This document shows, one piece after another, positions 16,865 to 25,747 of a DNA stretch of 33,195 bases. Position numbers and translations under genes: made by a program. This DNA comes from Myxosarcina sp. GI1 (GTDB lineage Bacteria; Cyanobacteriota; Cyanobacteriia; Cyanobacteriales; Xenococcaceae): positions 1 to 33,195 of the forward strand of contig NZ_JRFE01000023.1 in NCBI RefSeq assembly GCF_000756305.1, given 5' to 3'. Numbering within the stretch: position 1 is the first letter of the stretch; every line of letters starts with the position of its first letter. The notes under the pieces were generated by a model. It was not told the origin of the DNA. It did not search any database and saw nothing but the letters and a program-made list of their open reading frames with translations.

Positions 16865-17452
16865 TTATTCGCCTACCGAACTAGAAGCTAGTTCTGGTTC
16901 TCGATCTAGACGCTCTTTATCTCGACGGCGTTTTTTGGCATAAAGCTGGATAGTTATTATCATCGTCAAGACCAAACCTGCTATCAACCAAGTAGTAAGA
17001 TCTAAAGGCAAACTATTTTTGAATACCGCCAATAATACAATTAGTACTAAAAAAACTGTTGGTGCTTCATTTAAAGCTCTAAACTGCTGTCCCGTCCACT
17101 GACACTCATTTTTTGCCAGCTTCTTCATAATTCGACGGCAATAGTGATGGTAACCAATAAGTAATAGAACTAAAGCTAACTTGGCGTGTAGCCAGCCAGA
17201 TTTAAGAACTTCTGGTTCGGTATAGATTAGTCCCCCTGCCATAACTACAGTCACAATCATTCCTGGGGTGGTAATGATGCTGTAGAGACGTTTTTCCATC
17301 AACTCATATTGATTTTTTAAAATACTTCTGGCAGGTTCGCTCTCTTGTTCTGCTTCGGCATGATAGACAAAAAGACGCACTAAATAAAATAATCCTGCAA
17401 ACCATACTACGATTCCAACCAGGTGAAAAGCTTTAAACCAGTAATAAGCCAT
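16865..17452 (-). CDS. hemJ: Protoporphyrinogen IX oxidase HemJ
   Basis: Membrane enzyme that oxidises protoporphyrinogen IX to protoporphyrin IX in heme and chlorophyll synthesis; HemJ is the usual type in cyanobacteria. The product has 195 residues with about four membrane segments: FKAFHLVGIVVWFAGLFYLV, IITTPGMIVTVVMAGGLIY, LALVLLLIGYHHYC and VFLVLIVLLAVF, plus a C-terminal LTTWLIAGLVLTMIITIQ. Conserved His10 and the FRALNEAPT motif are present. The charged C-terminal tail (KKRRRDKERLDREPE) is longer than the core family. It is the first gene of a probable hemJ-recF transcript. The coupling to recF seems to be one of convenience rather than function. Confidence 0.94.
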   Translation of the reverse strand: MAYYWFKAFHLVGIVVWFAGLFYLVRLFVYHAEAEQESEPARSILKNQYELMEKRLYSIITTPGMIVTVVMAGGLIYTEPEVLKSGWLHAKLALVLLLIGYHHYCRRIMKKLAKNECQWTGQQFRALNEAPTVFLVLIVLLAVFKNSLPLDLTTWLIAGLVLTMIITIQLYAKKRRRDKERLDREPELASSSVGE

Positions 17453-17611
17453 AAATAAATAATTTTAATTTTTTTAAGTCTAGTCTTCTTTTGTGAGTGT
17501 ATATTTTTCTTTGCGATCCAATACTACTTCGCAATAAAATTTTAAGTCTGAGGTTAAAATATCAAAGGTTTTATCTGTTTGATAATTTAACAACAACAGA
17601 ACAGATCTGAC

Positions 17612-18442
17612 ATGGCTATAGTATTTAGCGAATCTCTCAAGGTCGAACGTATAGCGATCGCAATTGCCAGTCTTCCCGATCGTTGCATAGGTACCAAAAT
17701 CGTTCAGCTATCGGATTTACATTATGACGGTATTTGCTTGTCAGAGGAATTATTGGAACGAGCGATCGCGCTAAGTAATCGCGAACAACCTGACTTGGTA
17801 GTAATAACTGGAGATTTTATCACTGACGATCCTACTCCTATTGTTCGACTGGCAGATCGGCTGAAAAATTTGAAGAGCAAAAACGGAATTTATGGTTGTT
17901 TGAGCAATCACGACGTTGCTACACCCTACGCCAAACAGGCGATCGTGCACGCTTTAGCTGACGTAGGAATTAAAGTTTTGTCTAATGAAGTTGCCTATCC
18001 TTGTGAACAAGAGTTGGCAATTGTAAGACTAGCAGATTATTGGTCGTCAGAATTTAATCCTAAAGAGGTTTTTACTCAAATTGCTCCTGACATACCGCGA
18101 ATTGTTTTGTCGCATAATCCAGATTCGGCAGCAGTTTTAAAAAAGTGGCGTGTCGATTTACAGCTTTCTGGTCATACTCATGGCGGACAAGTAGTTATTC
18201 CTGGTTATGGTGAAGCCGCTCCTATTTTATTGCAATATCTTAGAAAAATAGTTCCCAAGTCTTTTCACAACTATTTTCCCTTTCTCAAAAATTGTTCGCA
18301 GGTCGTCAAATATTGGCAATGGTCGCAGGGATGGCATCAAATTGGCAGAAACCAGCTTTATATCAATCGCGGTTTGGGTTCTTATCCACCTGGTCGAATT
18401 TTTTGTCCTCCCGAACTAAGCGTAATCACATTAGAAGCTTAA
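17612..18442 (+). CDS. Metallophosphoesterase (YaeI/YkuE-like)
   Basis: The product has 276 residues and belongs to the calcineurin-like metallophosphoesterases. Visible metal-site motifs in order are LSDLHYDG (DxH), VVITGDF (GD), LSNHD (a variant of GNHD with Ser), LSHNPD and SGHTHGGQ (GHxH). All canonical metal ligands are present. YaeI/YkuE-type members act on UDP-diacylglucosamine or unknown phosphodiesters near the membrane; no N-terminal membrane anchor is evident here, so the substrate stays open. Start ATG 17612 is divergent from hemJ with a 159-bp gap. The gene converges on radC with 30 bp between stops and no obvious terminator. Confidence 0.9.
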   Translation: MAIVFSESLKVERIAIAIASLPDRCIGTKIVQLSDLHYDGICLSEELLERAIALSNREQPDLVVITGDFITDDPTPIVRLADRLKNLKSKNGIYGCLSNHDVATPYAKQAIVHALADVGIKVLSNEVAYPCEQELAIVRLADYWSSEFNPKEVFTQIAPDIPRIVLSHNPDSAAVLKKWRVDLQLSGHTHGGQVVIPGYGEAAPILLQYLRKIVPKSFHNYFPFLKNCSQVVKYWQWSQGWHQIGRNQLYINRGLGSYPPGRIFCPPELSVITLEA

Positions 18443-18472
18443 AAATTTCTGCCATTTGCCATCTGCCCTCGT

Positions 18473-19204
18473 TTAATCTTCTTGGGGATAGCGAGTCCAC
18501 AAATCCAATTCTTCTCGGAGACTTTGATAGTCCCCATTGCCCAAGATTAAATGGTCTAAAAGCGGAATTTGCAAACATTCGGCAGCTTTTAATAGCTGTT
18601 CGGTAAGCATAATATCCGCCTCAGAAGGTTCGAGATTACCTGAAGGATGATTGTGAGCGATAATCAGTTTTGTTGCACCCTGACGCACTACTTCTCTAAA
18701 AACTTCGCGGGGATGCACTAAAGTTTCGGTTGCCGTACCAATAGTTATAGTTTTGCTACCCATCAACCGATTTTTAACATCTAATAGTAGTACGGCAAAT
18801 TTTTCTTGACTCTGCCACATTAAATCTTGGCTTAAAGCGGCAGCAGCAGCATCACAGTTATTTACTAAAACTCGTTCGTTGGGTCTAAATTGAAAAGTGC
18901 GCTTGCCTAATTCTACAGCAGCTACTATGGTTGCTGCTTTTGCAGGACCAATACCTGGAATCTCCATCAACTCTTGCGGATTAATATCTCGCAGTACATC
19001 GAGAGAAGAACGCTTGTGCTGTTCTAACTGTTTGAGAATGTACTGCGCCAAACCAATTGCCGATAATTTTCCTTTGCCCTGCCCCGTTCCTAGCAAAATC
19101 GCAATTAGTTCGGCAGTAGCTAAATTTTTTGCCCCCAAAGCCAATAATCTTTCGCGGGGACGTTCGCCTACAGGAATATCGGCGATTCTCAAACTATAGG
19201 TCAT
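18473..19204 (-). CDS. radC: DNA repair protein RadC (JAMM-domain, UPF0758)
   Basis: The product has 243 residues. The N-terminal part has a helix-hairpin-helix-like segment IPGIGPAKA (82-90). The C-terminal part is a JAB1/MPN (JAMM) metalloprotease-like domain with the full zinc motif [14 protein letters not shown] (184-197). The start [20 protein letters not shown] matches the family well. Despite its name, the molecular activity of RadC proteins is not settled; a link with recombination or DNA repair has been proposed. It stands alone on the minus strand with a 240-bp divergent gap on its upstream side. Confidence 0.94.
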   Translation of the reverse strand: MTYSLRIADIPVGERPRERLLALGAKNLATAELIAILLGTGQGKGKLSAIGLAQYILKQLEQHKRSSLDVLRDINPQELMEIPGIGPAKAATIVAAVELGKRTFQFRPNERVLVNNCDAAAAALSQDLMWQSQEKFAVLLLDVKNRLMGSKTITIGTATETLVHPREVFREVVRQGATKLIIAHNHPSGNLEPSEADIMLTEQLLKAAECLQIPLLDHLILGNGDYQSLREELDLWTRYPQED

Positions 19205-19495
19205 GTTAGCAAGTGTCGAACGGATGGCAACGAGTTTATAAGAATAAAAACTAAAGAACGCAAATAAATTTTTGTTTATTTATGCTCCTTGATATGTGGT
19301 AGCGAAAAAAACTTGTTTGGTGCTGTTTTTAAGCGGTTTTAAGTAATTTCAATGAATTTAATGCTACTATAACCTATTTGTTCTGAGTTTGTAACGCGAT
19401 CGCTTGTTAAAAAAACAATATAGCAGTCAATTCGCCCGTTCTGCTTGAAGATAACCTATTATAATATCCACAAATGTTTATTTGGTTTCAAAAAC

Positions 19496-20176
19496 ATGGT
19501 TTTATCTAGAAATTTTGTCGTACACAAAATAATAAAGAAGCTTCCATTATCATTAAAAAAATACGAATTAAAACCGTCTTATAAAAGTTTTAATAGTCAA
19601 AATTTTATTAACAAAACTAATAAACCTCAAAATTTAGACGCTCGCGACCTCAAAAAAATAAACTATGCCTGTGGTAAGAAGTATCTGGAAAATTGGTTAA
19701 ATGTAGATTTTTATTATAAAAATTCGTTTTTAATTCCAGATAAAATAATTTACTATCCTGTAGATTTAACTGCAAAACATCCCTTCCCCGACAACTACTT
19801 TGAATTTGGCTTTGCCGAAGATTTTATCGAACATCTACAACAAGTTGATTCAATTATTTTTCTTAATGAATGTTATCGTACTTTTAAAACAGGTGGAGTT
19901 TTGCGTCTTTCTTTTCCAGGGTTAGAAGGAGTTTTTCAAAAACACTATCAAACTATGGATTATGAAACCGTAATCAAAGCAAAAGAAGAAGCATTTACAG
20001 CTTACGGTCATTTTCATTTTTATTCTAGAGATGAGCTAAGAACAGTAGCAAAACATATCGGATATCGAGAAGTAAATTTTGTAGACTATGGTGCTTCTAG
20101 CTTTCCCGAACTAAACAATTTAGATACTCGAAAAGAACAAATTGGGCTTAATACTTATGTGGAATTGATAAAATAA
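19496..20176 (+). CDS. SAM-dependent methyltransferase-like protein
   Basis: From ATG 19496 the product is 226 residues; the open frame extends to a TTG at 19445, but the ATG is the better start. The core reads NYACGKKYLENWLNVDF (motif I variant, ACGKK), then LTAKHPFPDNYFEFGFAEDFIEHL and ECYRTFKTGGVLRLSFPGL, the pattern of class I methyltransferases of the glycosyltransferase-associated type ("predicted SAM-dependent methyltransferase"). The N-terminal 50 residues are basic. Such genes often sit in polysaccharide or lipid-glycan loci, but here the neighbours (radC, pyrR) give no hint. It is convergent with pyrR. Substrate unknown. Confidence 0.8.
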   Translation: MVLSRNFVVHKIIKKLPLSLKKYELKPSYKSFNSQNFINKTNKPQNLDARDLKKINYACGKKYLENWLNVDFYYKNSFLIPDKIIYYPVDLTAKHPFPDNYFEFGFAEDFIEHLQQVDSIIFLNECYRTFKTGGVLRLSFPGLEGVFQKHYQTMDYETVIKAKEEAFTAYGHFHFYSRDELRTVAKHIGYREVNFVDYGASSFPELNNLDTRKEQIGLNTYVELIK

Positions 20177-20190
20177 ATTTGGCATAGTGT

Positions 20191-20206
20191 TTGTCGCAAT
20201 CGACAA
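20191..20206. terminator. Small hairpin between convergent genes
   Basis: TTGTCG (20191-20196) and CGACAA (20201-20206) form a 6-bp stem with a 4-nt loop just after the methyltransferase stop. AT-rich sequence follows, without a clean T run. Possible weak bidirectional terminator. Confidence 0.3.
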
Positions 20207-20280
20207 TAGTTAATTATTAGCAAATATTTTAAATTCTTAATTTTTACGGATAAATTAAAATTACCGTATTGTTTTATTTT

Positions 20281-20817
20281 TCAATTTCTAATTAGTTCGA
20301 CTCCATCTTTACCATCGATATCTTGAAAGTAAACTTTTACCTTTTCTTCAGAGGCAGTCGGTAACTTTTTGCCTGTAAAATCAGGATGAATGGGCAACTC
20401 TCGATGACCTCGATCTACTAATACTGCTAAACGAATAGTTTCTGGTCTACCGTATTCAGTAACGGCGTTGAGTGCGGCGCGTATGGTACGACCTTTGTAG
20501 ATAACGTCATCGACCAAAATTACAGTTTTACCAGTTAGATCGACAGGAATTTTGGTTTTTTCTGGAGTTCTAGTTCCAAAGCGATCGAGATCGTCACGAT
20601 AGAAAGTAATATCGATCGCCCCTACTAAAATCTGCAAATTTTCTAATACTTCAATTTGTCTCGCTAATAAATGAGCCAGGGGTACGCCTCTAGTATAGAT
20701 ACCAATCAAAACCGCCTGTGACAAATCTCCAGTTTGTTCGACTATCTGAGAAGCCATGCGGGTTAATGTACGGCGAATTTCTTCAGCCGAAAGAATCTCT
20801 ACAATTTTGGCTGGCAT
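20281..20817 (-). CDS. pyrR: PyrR bifunctional regulator / uracil phosphoribosyltransferase
   Basis: The product has 178 residues, the usual length. It binds PRPP and in many bacteria binds pyr mRNA to control pyrimidine genes, with weak uracil phosphoribosyltransferase activity. The PRPP-binding motif is [14 protein letters not shown] (99-112), preceded by [12 protein letters not shown] (a PyrR signature) and [10 protein letters not shown] near the N-terminus. No pyr biosynthetic genes or PyrR-binding leader structure are seen next to it, so here it may act on distant genes or chiefly as an enzyme. The TPR gene lies 63 bp upstream on the same strand, possibly in the same transcript. Confidence 0.95.
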   Translation of the reverse strand: MPAKIVEILSAEEIRRTLTRMASQIVEQTGDLSQAVLIGIYTRGVPLAHLLARQIEVLENLQILVGAIDITFYRDDLDRFGTRTPEKTKIPVDLTGKTVILVDDVIYKGRTIRAALNAVTEYGRPETIRLAVLVDRGHRELPIHPDFTGKKLPTASEEKVKVYFQDIDGKDGVELIRN

Positions 20818-20880
20818 TTTTTAAGAAGTAGAAAGTTTTAAAAAACTATAACTTTTTTCTCTGTCTCCTCGTTACCTATT

Positions 20881-21762
20881 TTAAGGAAGGATTGGTTCTG
20901 GTTGAGAATTTTGACCTTTGCGAGGAACAATAGCCTGCATTTGCGGTGTATTTAATAACTCTTGAGTATCTTCAATTAAGCGATCGCCCCAGAGATTATC
21001 TTTTAAAAATTGTATATCTCCGTAGCGTTCGTCTAGAGCTAAAGCCGCTTTACCTAATTCGATCCCTTTTTCTCTGTCTCCCCGTGCATAATGAGCTACC
21101 GCCAAAGCCAGTTGAGGTTCTGCCTGTTCGGCATCGACTTCTAAGACGTTTTGCCATCTGGCGATCGCTTCTTCAATATCACCTTGTTCGTATTCTACCA
21201 AACCGACATTATTTAAAGCGGGCCAAAAGCTTGCTTCTCGTTCGAATGCTTGTTCGTAAAGATCGATTGCTTTATCCAATTCTTCTAACTTGAAATAAGT
21301 ATTACCCAGATCGAATAATGCTTCGGGCGAATTTTCCTCTATTTCGAGTCCTGATTCTAATTTTTCTTTAGCTTTCTGATATTCTCCTTTTTGAAAATAG
21401 GCATTGCCCAAACTAAACAAAATCCCCTCTTGTTTTGGTGCTAGAGATTCAGCTTTTTGTAAAGTTTCAATACCGCGATCTAGTTCATCTTGCTGCAAAT
21501 ACAGACTACCTAGAATAAACCAAACCTCATAGTTATTAGGAGCCAACTGAGTAGCTAACTCGGCTCGCGGTAAGGCTAATTCGTATTGTTGAAATCTAAT
21601 TAATTGAACCACATCTTGTAAAAGCTGTAATCCCTGTAATTCCAGTTGTTCGGAATCTAATTTTGGTACGTACGGCAGTAAAGCTTGCCCTCTAACTGGC
21701 AAAGCTACACTCGAAATACCAGCACAAGCTATTAATGATAAAAACCAGTTAAGTTTTGGCAC
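20881..21762 (-). CDS. Exported TPR-repeat protein
   Basis: The product has 293 residues. An N-terminal signal segment (LNWFLSLIACAGISSVAL) is followed by VRGQA, a plausible signal peptidase I site; LIAC is only a weak lipobox. The rest consists of about six or seven tetratricopeptide repeats (for example PNNYEVWFILGSLYLQQDEL and SPEALFDLGNTYFKLEELDK), ending near residue 250, with a short tail. It would act as a protein-interaction scaffold in the periplasm or thylakoid lumen. Homologous exported TPR proteins are common in cyanobacteria without a fixed function. It precedes pyrR on the same strand. Confidence 0.85.
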   Translation of the reverse strand: MPKLNWFLSLIACAGISSVALPVRGQALLPYVPKLDSEQLELQGLQLLQDVVQLIRFQQYELALPRAELATQLAPNNYEVWFILGSLYLQQDELDRGIETLQKAESLAPKQEGILFSLGNAYFQKGEYQKAKEKLESGLEIEENSPEALFDLGNTYFKLEELDKAIDLYEQAFEREASFWPALNNVGLVEYEQGDIEEAIARWQNVLEVDAEQAEPQLALAVAHYARGDREKGIELGKAALALDERYGDIQFLKDNLWGDRLIEDTQELLNTPQMQAIVPRKGQNSQPEPILP

Positions 21763-22299
21763 AGTTTCGCCTCATTTGCAATCTAATAATGTTTGGCACT
21801 TGCGATCTTAGCAATAATCGCTACGAACATCATTGAATATAATACTAAGGTTTATAGCTCGTTTACTACTAAGGGAAGCAAAACTCAGCAATGCCGCGCT
21901 ATAGCAACAGTATTTATGTAAAATCACTTTAATCGATAAATTTTTAAAATTTTTATTTTTTATAGTGCGATCGATGGAATAACAGTGGCGATCGCTGCTC
22001 TCAAGTGACAAAAATTTTATTTCAAAAGCCCAAAACCCGTTTAATTGCCGATTTCATCCATTTGAATTTCATATAAGTTAGCATATATATACATAAAGTA
22101 AACTTCGTTCGTAAAAGACTCAATTTGCTCGAATTCAGTCTTAAACATCGAGCATTTGTTTTTAAATTAGTAAAGTTTCTAATTTGCGTTTAATAAGTTG
22201 GTTTGATTGACGATTAGACTCTATTTTGTCTTACGGTAGTGTACCGACAACCCAGACAAAACTAACGCGATTCAAGCTAAATTCTATTTGAAAAAATTA
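21763..22299. promoter_or_regulatory. Divergent intergenic region with inverted repeat
   Basis: This 537-bp AT-rich gap lies between the divergent TPR and adaptor genes and must hold both promoters. TGCTCGA (22126-22132) and TCGAGCA (22148-22154) are perfect 7-bp inverted arms with a 15-nt spacer, about 145 nt before the adaptor start; this could be an operator for the transport genes. A short minus-strand frame exists at 21808-22011, but its composition does not look coding. Confidence 0.35.
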
Positions 22300-23730
22300 A
22301 TGATGGAAATTCCTGTTATTGGCAAAGTCAAACCTTCTTTACCCTGGTTTTTGGGTTTAACAACTACCTGTTTGATTTTAATTGGAGGAACGACTTATGC
22401 TATTTTGCAAAGTTCTCGTTCTAAGTTAGACATAGAAACTTTAACCGTAGCAGCAACCGAGCAAAATCTCAGTGTAGAAATCGAAGCTAGTGGTAGAGTC
22501 GAGCCAGTAAGAAGCGTTAACATTAGTCCCAAAGAGCCAGGACGTTTGGTCAAACTTCTGGTAGAACAGGGCGATCGCGTCACGACAGCACAAACTCTGG
22601 CAATAATGGAAAACTCCGAACAGCAGGTAGAAACCTCTCGTGCCGCAGCTGAACTAAGACAGAGCCAGGCAGGTTTATCGGAGGGTAAAGCCAAAATAGA
22701 AGCTGAAATCGTTCGGGCAAGAGCCAGACTCCAACAGGCAAGAGCTAGACTCCAACAGGCACAAGCCAGAATTCCCAGAGATATCGAACAGACCAAAGCA
22801 CAAATTGACGCTGCCGAGTCCCGTCTCGAACTAGTAAAAGAGCGCAGAAGGCGCAATCAGTATCTTTTAAACGAAGGCGCGATCGCTCAAGATACTTTCG
22901 ATGAGGCTTTGAACGAATATCAGAACGCACAGGCGACCCTCACCGAGCTAAAGCAAAGACTCCAGCAGCTTCAAATTACTGGTGACTCGGAAATTGCCCA
23001 GCTAGAAGCTGAAGTAAACGAGGCTCAAACCGACCTAAACCAAAGACAGCAAACTGCTGCGGCAGAAATTGAATCTCTACAGGCTACTACAGATGTTTCT
23101 CAGGCAGCTTTAGAGCGATCTCAAATTCAATATGCCGATACTATTGTTAAGGCTCCTTTTGACGGTATCGTCACTCAAAGGTATGCGGTTGAAGGAGCGT
23201 TTGTAACCCCCTCTACCTCGGCATCTAGTACCGCTTCGGCTTCGGCTACTTCAATTTTGGCTCTGGCACAGGGATTGGAAGTGGTGGCTAAAGTCCCCGA
23301 ATTAGATGTGGGACAGCTAGAGCGAGGACAAAAAGTTAGAATCATCGCTGATGCCTATCCCGATAGCGTGTTTTTTGGTGAGGTAGCACAAATTGCTCCC
23401 GAAGCGATTATTGAAGATAACGTTACTTCTTTTGAAGTCAAAATCCGTTTGGTGACGGGACAAAACAAGTTACGCTCGAAAATGAACGTCGATGTTATCT
23501 TCTTGGGACAAGAATTAGAAGATACTTTAGTGGTTCCTACGGTAGCGATCGTTACCCAGAAAGGAGAAACGGGAGTAATGCTCCTCAACGCCGAAGACGA
23601 ACCAGAGTTTAAACCCGTCAATATTGGATTGACCATTGAAGACAAAACTCAAGTTTTAGAAGGGTTAGAGGCAGGCGATCGCGTGTTTATCGATTTACCC
23701 GAAGAAAATAGAAGCGGTGGAGACGAGTAA
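22300..23730 (+). CDS. HlyD/MacA-type periplasmic adaptor of an ABC exporter
   Basis: The product has 476 residues from ATG 22300 (a TTG at 22288 is in frame; ATG 22303 is equally possible). One N-terminal membrane anchor (LPWFLGLTTTCLILIGGTTYAIL) is followed by a biotinyl-lipoyl-like half (SGRVEPVRSVNISPKEPGRL). A long coiled-coil hairpin covers about residues 110-270, including the duplicated RARLQQARARLQQAQAR. The second lipoyl half is ADTIVKAPFDGIVTQRYAVE, then beta-barrel and membrane-proximal domains. This is the membrane-fusion protein that bridges an inner-membrane ABC permease to an outer-membrane TolC-like channel. The permease follows 82 nt downstream. The Ser/Ala/Thr-rich loop near residue 305 (STSASSTASASATS) is an unusual insertion. 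Substrate unknown. Confidence 0.92.
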   Translation: MMEIPVIGKVKPSLPWFLGLTTTCLILIGGTTYAILQSSRSKLDIETLTVAATEQNLSVEIEASGRVEPVRSVNISPKEPGRLVKLLVEQGDRVTTAQTLAIMENSEQQVETSRAAAELRQSQAGLSEGKAKIEAEIVRARARLQQARARLQQAQARIPRDIEQTKAQIDAAESRLELVKERRRRNQYLLNEGAIAQDTFDEALNEYQNAQATLTELKQRLQQLQITGDSEIAQLEAEVNEAQTDLNQRQQTAAAEIESLQATTDVSQAALERSQIQYADTIVKAPFDGIVTQRYAVEGAFVTPSTSASSTASASATSILALAQGLEVVAKVPELDVGQLERGQKVRIIADAYPDSVFFGEVAQIAPEAIIEDNVTSFEVKIRLVTGQNKLRSKMNVDVIFLGQELEDTLVVPTVAIVTQKGETGVMLLNAEDEPEFKPVNIGLTIEDKTQVLEGLEAGDRVFIDLPEENRSGGDE

Positions 23731-23771
23731 TAAGTTGTCAAATAAGACAAGTAAAATTTTTTAGATGAGTC

Positions 23772-23816
23772 ATGACAGAACGAGAACAAAACCAGAAAAT
23801 TAACGAGTCAGAATGA
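23772..23816 (+). CDS. 14-residue ORF coupled to the permease start (ATGA overlap)
   Basis: ATG 23772 opens a 14-codon frame (MTEREQNQKINESE) whose TGA at 23814-23816 overlaps the permease ATG at 23813-23815 as ATGA. This arrangement normally signals translational coupling. It may be a leader peptide, or the fused ends of a deleted gene such as the missing ATPase. Short length makes chance possible. Confidence 0.3.
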   Translation: MTEREQNQKINESE

Positions 23817-25030
23817 ATTTAGCAGAAACTTTTAAAATGGCAACCTCGACCCTAATTGCCAACAAAATGCGTAGCACTCTAACCATGTTGGGAATTGTCA
23901 TCGGTAATGCCTCGGTGATTGCTATGGTTGGTGTCGGTGAAGGTACGCAAACCCTAGCTTCAGAACAGTTTGAATCTTTAGGTCCCAACGTAATCTTTGT
24001 AGTTCCTGGTGCCGAAGAAGAACGGCGAACCAGCTTTAGTTTGCCCAAAACTCTAGTTTGGGAAGATGCGATCGCTATTAACGAACAGGTACCAACAGTC
24101 AAACAAGTTGCCCCTCAAGTTAGCGACAATGAGTTAATTACCTATCGCAATCGCAATACTAAAGAATCAGTCATTGGTACCACTCCCGAATATCTAGCCG
24201 TAAGAAGTTTCGATTTAGCTGAGGGCAGATTTATTAGCGATAGCGACCTCAAACGCAATCAGAGAGTAGTAGTTTTAGGCGCAGAAATCGCCGATCGCTT
24301 TTTTCTCCAACAAAGTCCTTTGGGTAAATCGATTCGGATTAAAAATATTAGCTTTAAAGTTATCGGCGTATTAGAAGCTAAGGGGGCTTTTTTAGGAGAT
24401 AACCAGGATCGCAACGTTTATATTCCCCTGAGTACGATGGCAAATCAGATTGTCGGCGATACCTCCCCCTACGGTACGCAGCTAACGTTTATTTCTATCG
24501 CTGCTAATAGCGAACAGAGCATTCGCGCTGCTAAATTTCAAATTGAAAATCTCTTGCGGTTGCGCCATCAAGTTAGCGGCGAAGATGATTTTACCGTTCG
24601 GACTCAAAAAGATATTCTTCAGGTTGTCGGCACAATAACTAATGCTCTAACGATTTTGCTAGCGGCGATCGCAGGAATTTCTTTATTGGTAGGCGGTATT
24701 GGCGTGATGAACATTATGCTAGTAGCAGTCACCGAACGCACCCAGGAAATTGGTTTGCGTAAGGCAATTGGAGCAAAAGAAGGCGATATTTTAACTCAGT
24801 TTCTCATCGAAGCAACTATTCTCTCGGCAGCAGGAGGCGTTGTCGGCACGATTATTGGCGTAGGCGGGATTTTAATCGTCGGCGCAGTTTCTCCCCTTAC
24901 TGCTACAGTATCTCCTGTGGCGATCGTGCTTGCTGTAGGCGTATCTGGCGCGATCGGTCTATTTTTTGGCGTTTTCCCTGCCAGAGCGGCAGCTAAGTTA
25001 GATCCAATTGTGGCGTTGCGGAGTGTTTAA
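23813..25030 (+). CDS. MacB/FtsX-type ABC transporter permease
   Basis: The product has 405 residues. The first membrane helix (TLTMLGIVIGNASVIAMVGVG) is followed by a MacB periplasmic core domain of about 230 residues (LGPNVIFVVPGAEEE ... VVLGAEIADRFF ... FKVIGVLEAKGAFLG). The FtsX domain has three C-terminal helices (ILLAAIAGISLLVGGIGVMN, AAGGVVGTIIGVGGILIVG, VLAVGVSGAIGLFFGVFPA) and ends AAKLDPIVALRSV. This is the half-size DevC/MacB-like permease that works as a dimer with two ATPase subunits. No ATPase gene lies before or after it, so that subunit must be encoded elsewhere or has been lost. It pairs with the adaptor upstream; substrates could be a lipid, glycolipid or peptide. Confidence 0.94.
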   Translation: MNLAETFKMATSTLIANKMRSTLTMLGIVIGNASVIAMVGVGEGTQTLASEQFESLGPNVIFVVPGAEEERRTSFSLPKTLVWEDAIAINEQVPTVKQVAPQVSDNELITYRNRNTKESVIGTTPEYLAVRSFDLAEGRFISDSDLKRNQRVVVLGAEIADRFFLQQSPLGKSIRIKNISFKVIGVLEAKGAFLGDNQDRNVYIPLSTMANQIVGDTSPYGTQLTFISIAANSEQSIRAAKFQIENLLRLRHQVSGEDDFTVRTQKDILQVVGTITNALTILLAAIAGISLLVGGIGVMNIMLVAVTERTQEIGLRKAIGAKEGDILTQFLIEATILSAAGGVVGTIIGVGGILIVGAVSPLTATVSPVAIVLAVGVSGAIGLFFGVFPARAAAKLDPIVALRSV

Positions 25031-25273
25031 AAACAAAAATTCTAATTTGACCTTCTTAAATTTCACAAAAATATTACTTTAGATTGAAATCTTCTCTAAC
25101 CTGTTCTGATGATTTCGTAGACTATTTTCTATTGCATGATTTCAAGAAAAATTATAGAGATATCACTGATGGCTACTGCTAAGTGACTTGATATTTTATA
25201 TAAAACAAGCTCAAAAAACTTTTATACATAAATTTTTATTAGCTAGTTTGAAATCGTTATTTTTCTGCTATTT

Positions 25274-25747
25274 ATGCCGAAATCTTTAGAGCGAATAGAG
25301 AAAACAATAAAAAAAATAGATTTGCTGACTGACCCTTCGAGTAAACAATACGGACGACTGCTCAATTGGAAAAGTTCACACGATCCATTTTGGCATTATG
25401 GAATTGGTCTGTCCGATGTATATATTTTTGATACAGGTAAAGGATTACGTCCATTTAAAAAGAAAAGAGCAAAATTTGTTATCGGCATCAATAGCATTGC
25501 TTTTCAGCCAGATGTAACAATTGAGCGTCTCAAGCACGCTCTTTATGTTTTTGCCAATTGGAAATACACCACCTCTGGCTGGAATTGCGAGCATCTCGGT
25601 AGGTTGATTGCAACGGATAAACCTAGATGCTATCAAAGTCGTTCTGTATGGTGGTTATGCAATTTGACTCCAAAGGGCGACCATAAAACTGCACGTAAAA
25701 TATTTCGGAATCATTTGAAAAAAGTTGAGCCAAAACTTGTTCGGTAA
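25274..25747 (+). CDS. LRAT-like (NlpC/P60-fold) cysteine protein
   Basis: The product has 157 residues. FWHYGIGLSDVYIFDTG (39-55) and WNCEHLGRLI (103-112) match the His and Cys blocks of lecithin-retinol acyltransferase (LRAT)-like proteins, where His in HYGI and Cys in NCEH are catalytic (here H41 and C105). The second conserved His is not obvious. Family members transfer acyl groups or cleave acyl/peptidyl bonds through a thioester. There is no signal peptide or membrane anchor; the ends are basic. The 243-bp gap to the permease and an AT-rich upstream region suggest its own promoter. Assignment to this fold is by motif only, and the substrate is unknown. Confidence 0.65.
   Translation: MPKSLERIEKTIKKIDLLTDPSSKQYGRLLNWKSSHDPFWHYGIGLSDVYIFDTGKGLRPFKKKRAKFVIGINSIAFQPDVTIERLKHALYVFANWKYTTSGWNCEHLGRLIATDKPRCYQSRSVWWLCNLTPKGDHKTARKIFRNHLKKVEPKLVR

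Noticed and set aside
22395-22856. 153-codon minus-strand frame across the adaptor coiled-coil region
   Set aside because: It is antisense to a clear HlyD-type gene, Cys/Ser/Leu-rich with no family signal; a by-product of the repetitive coiled-coil codons.
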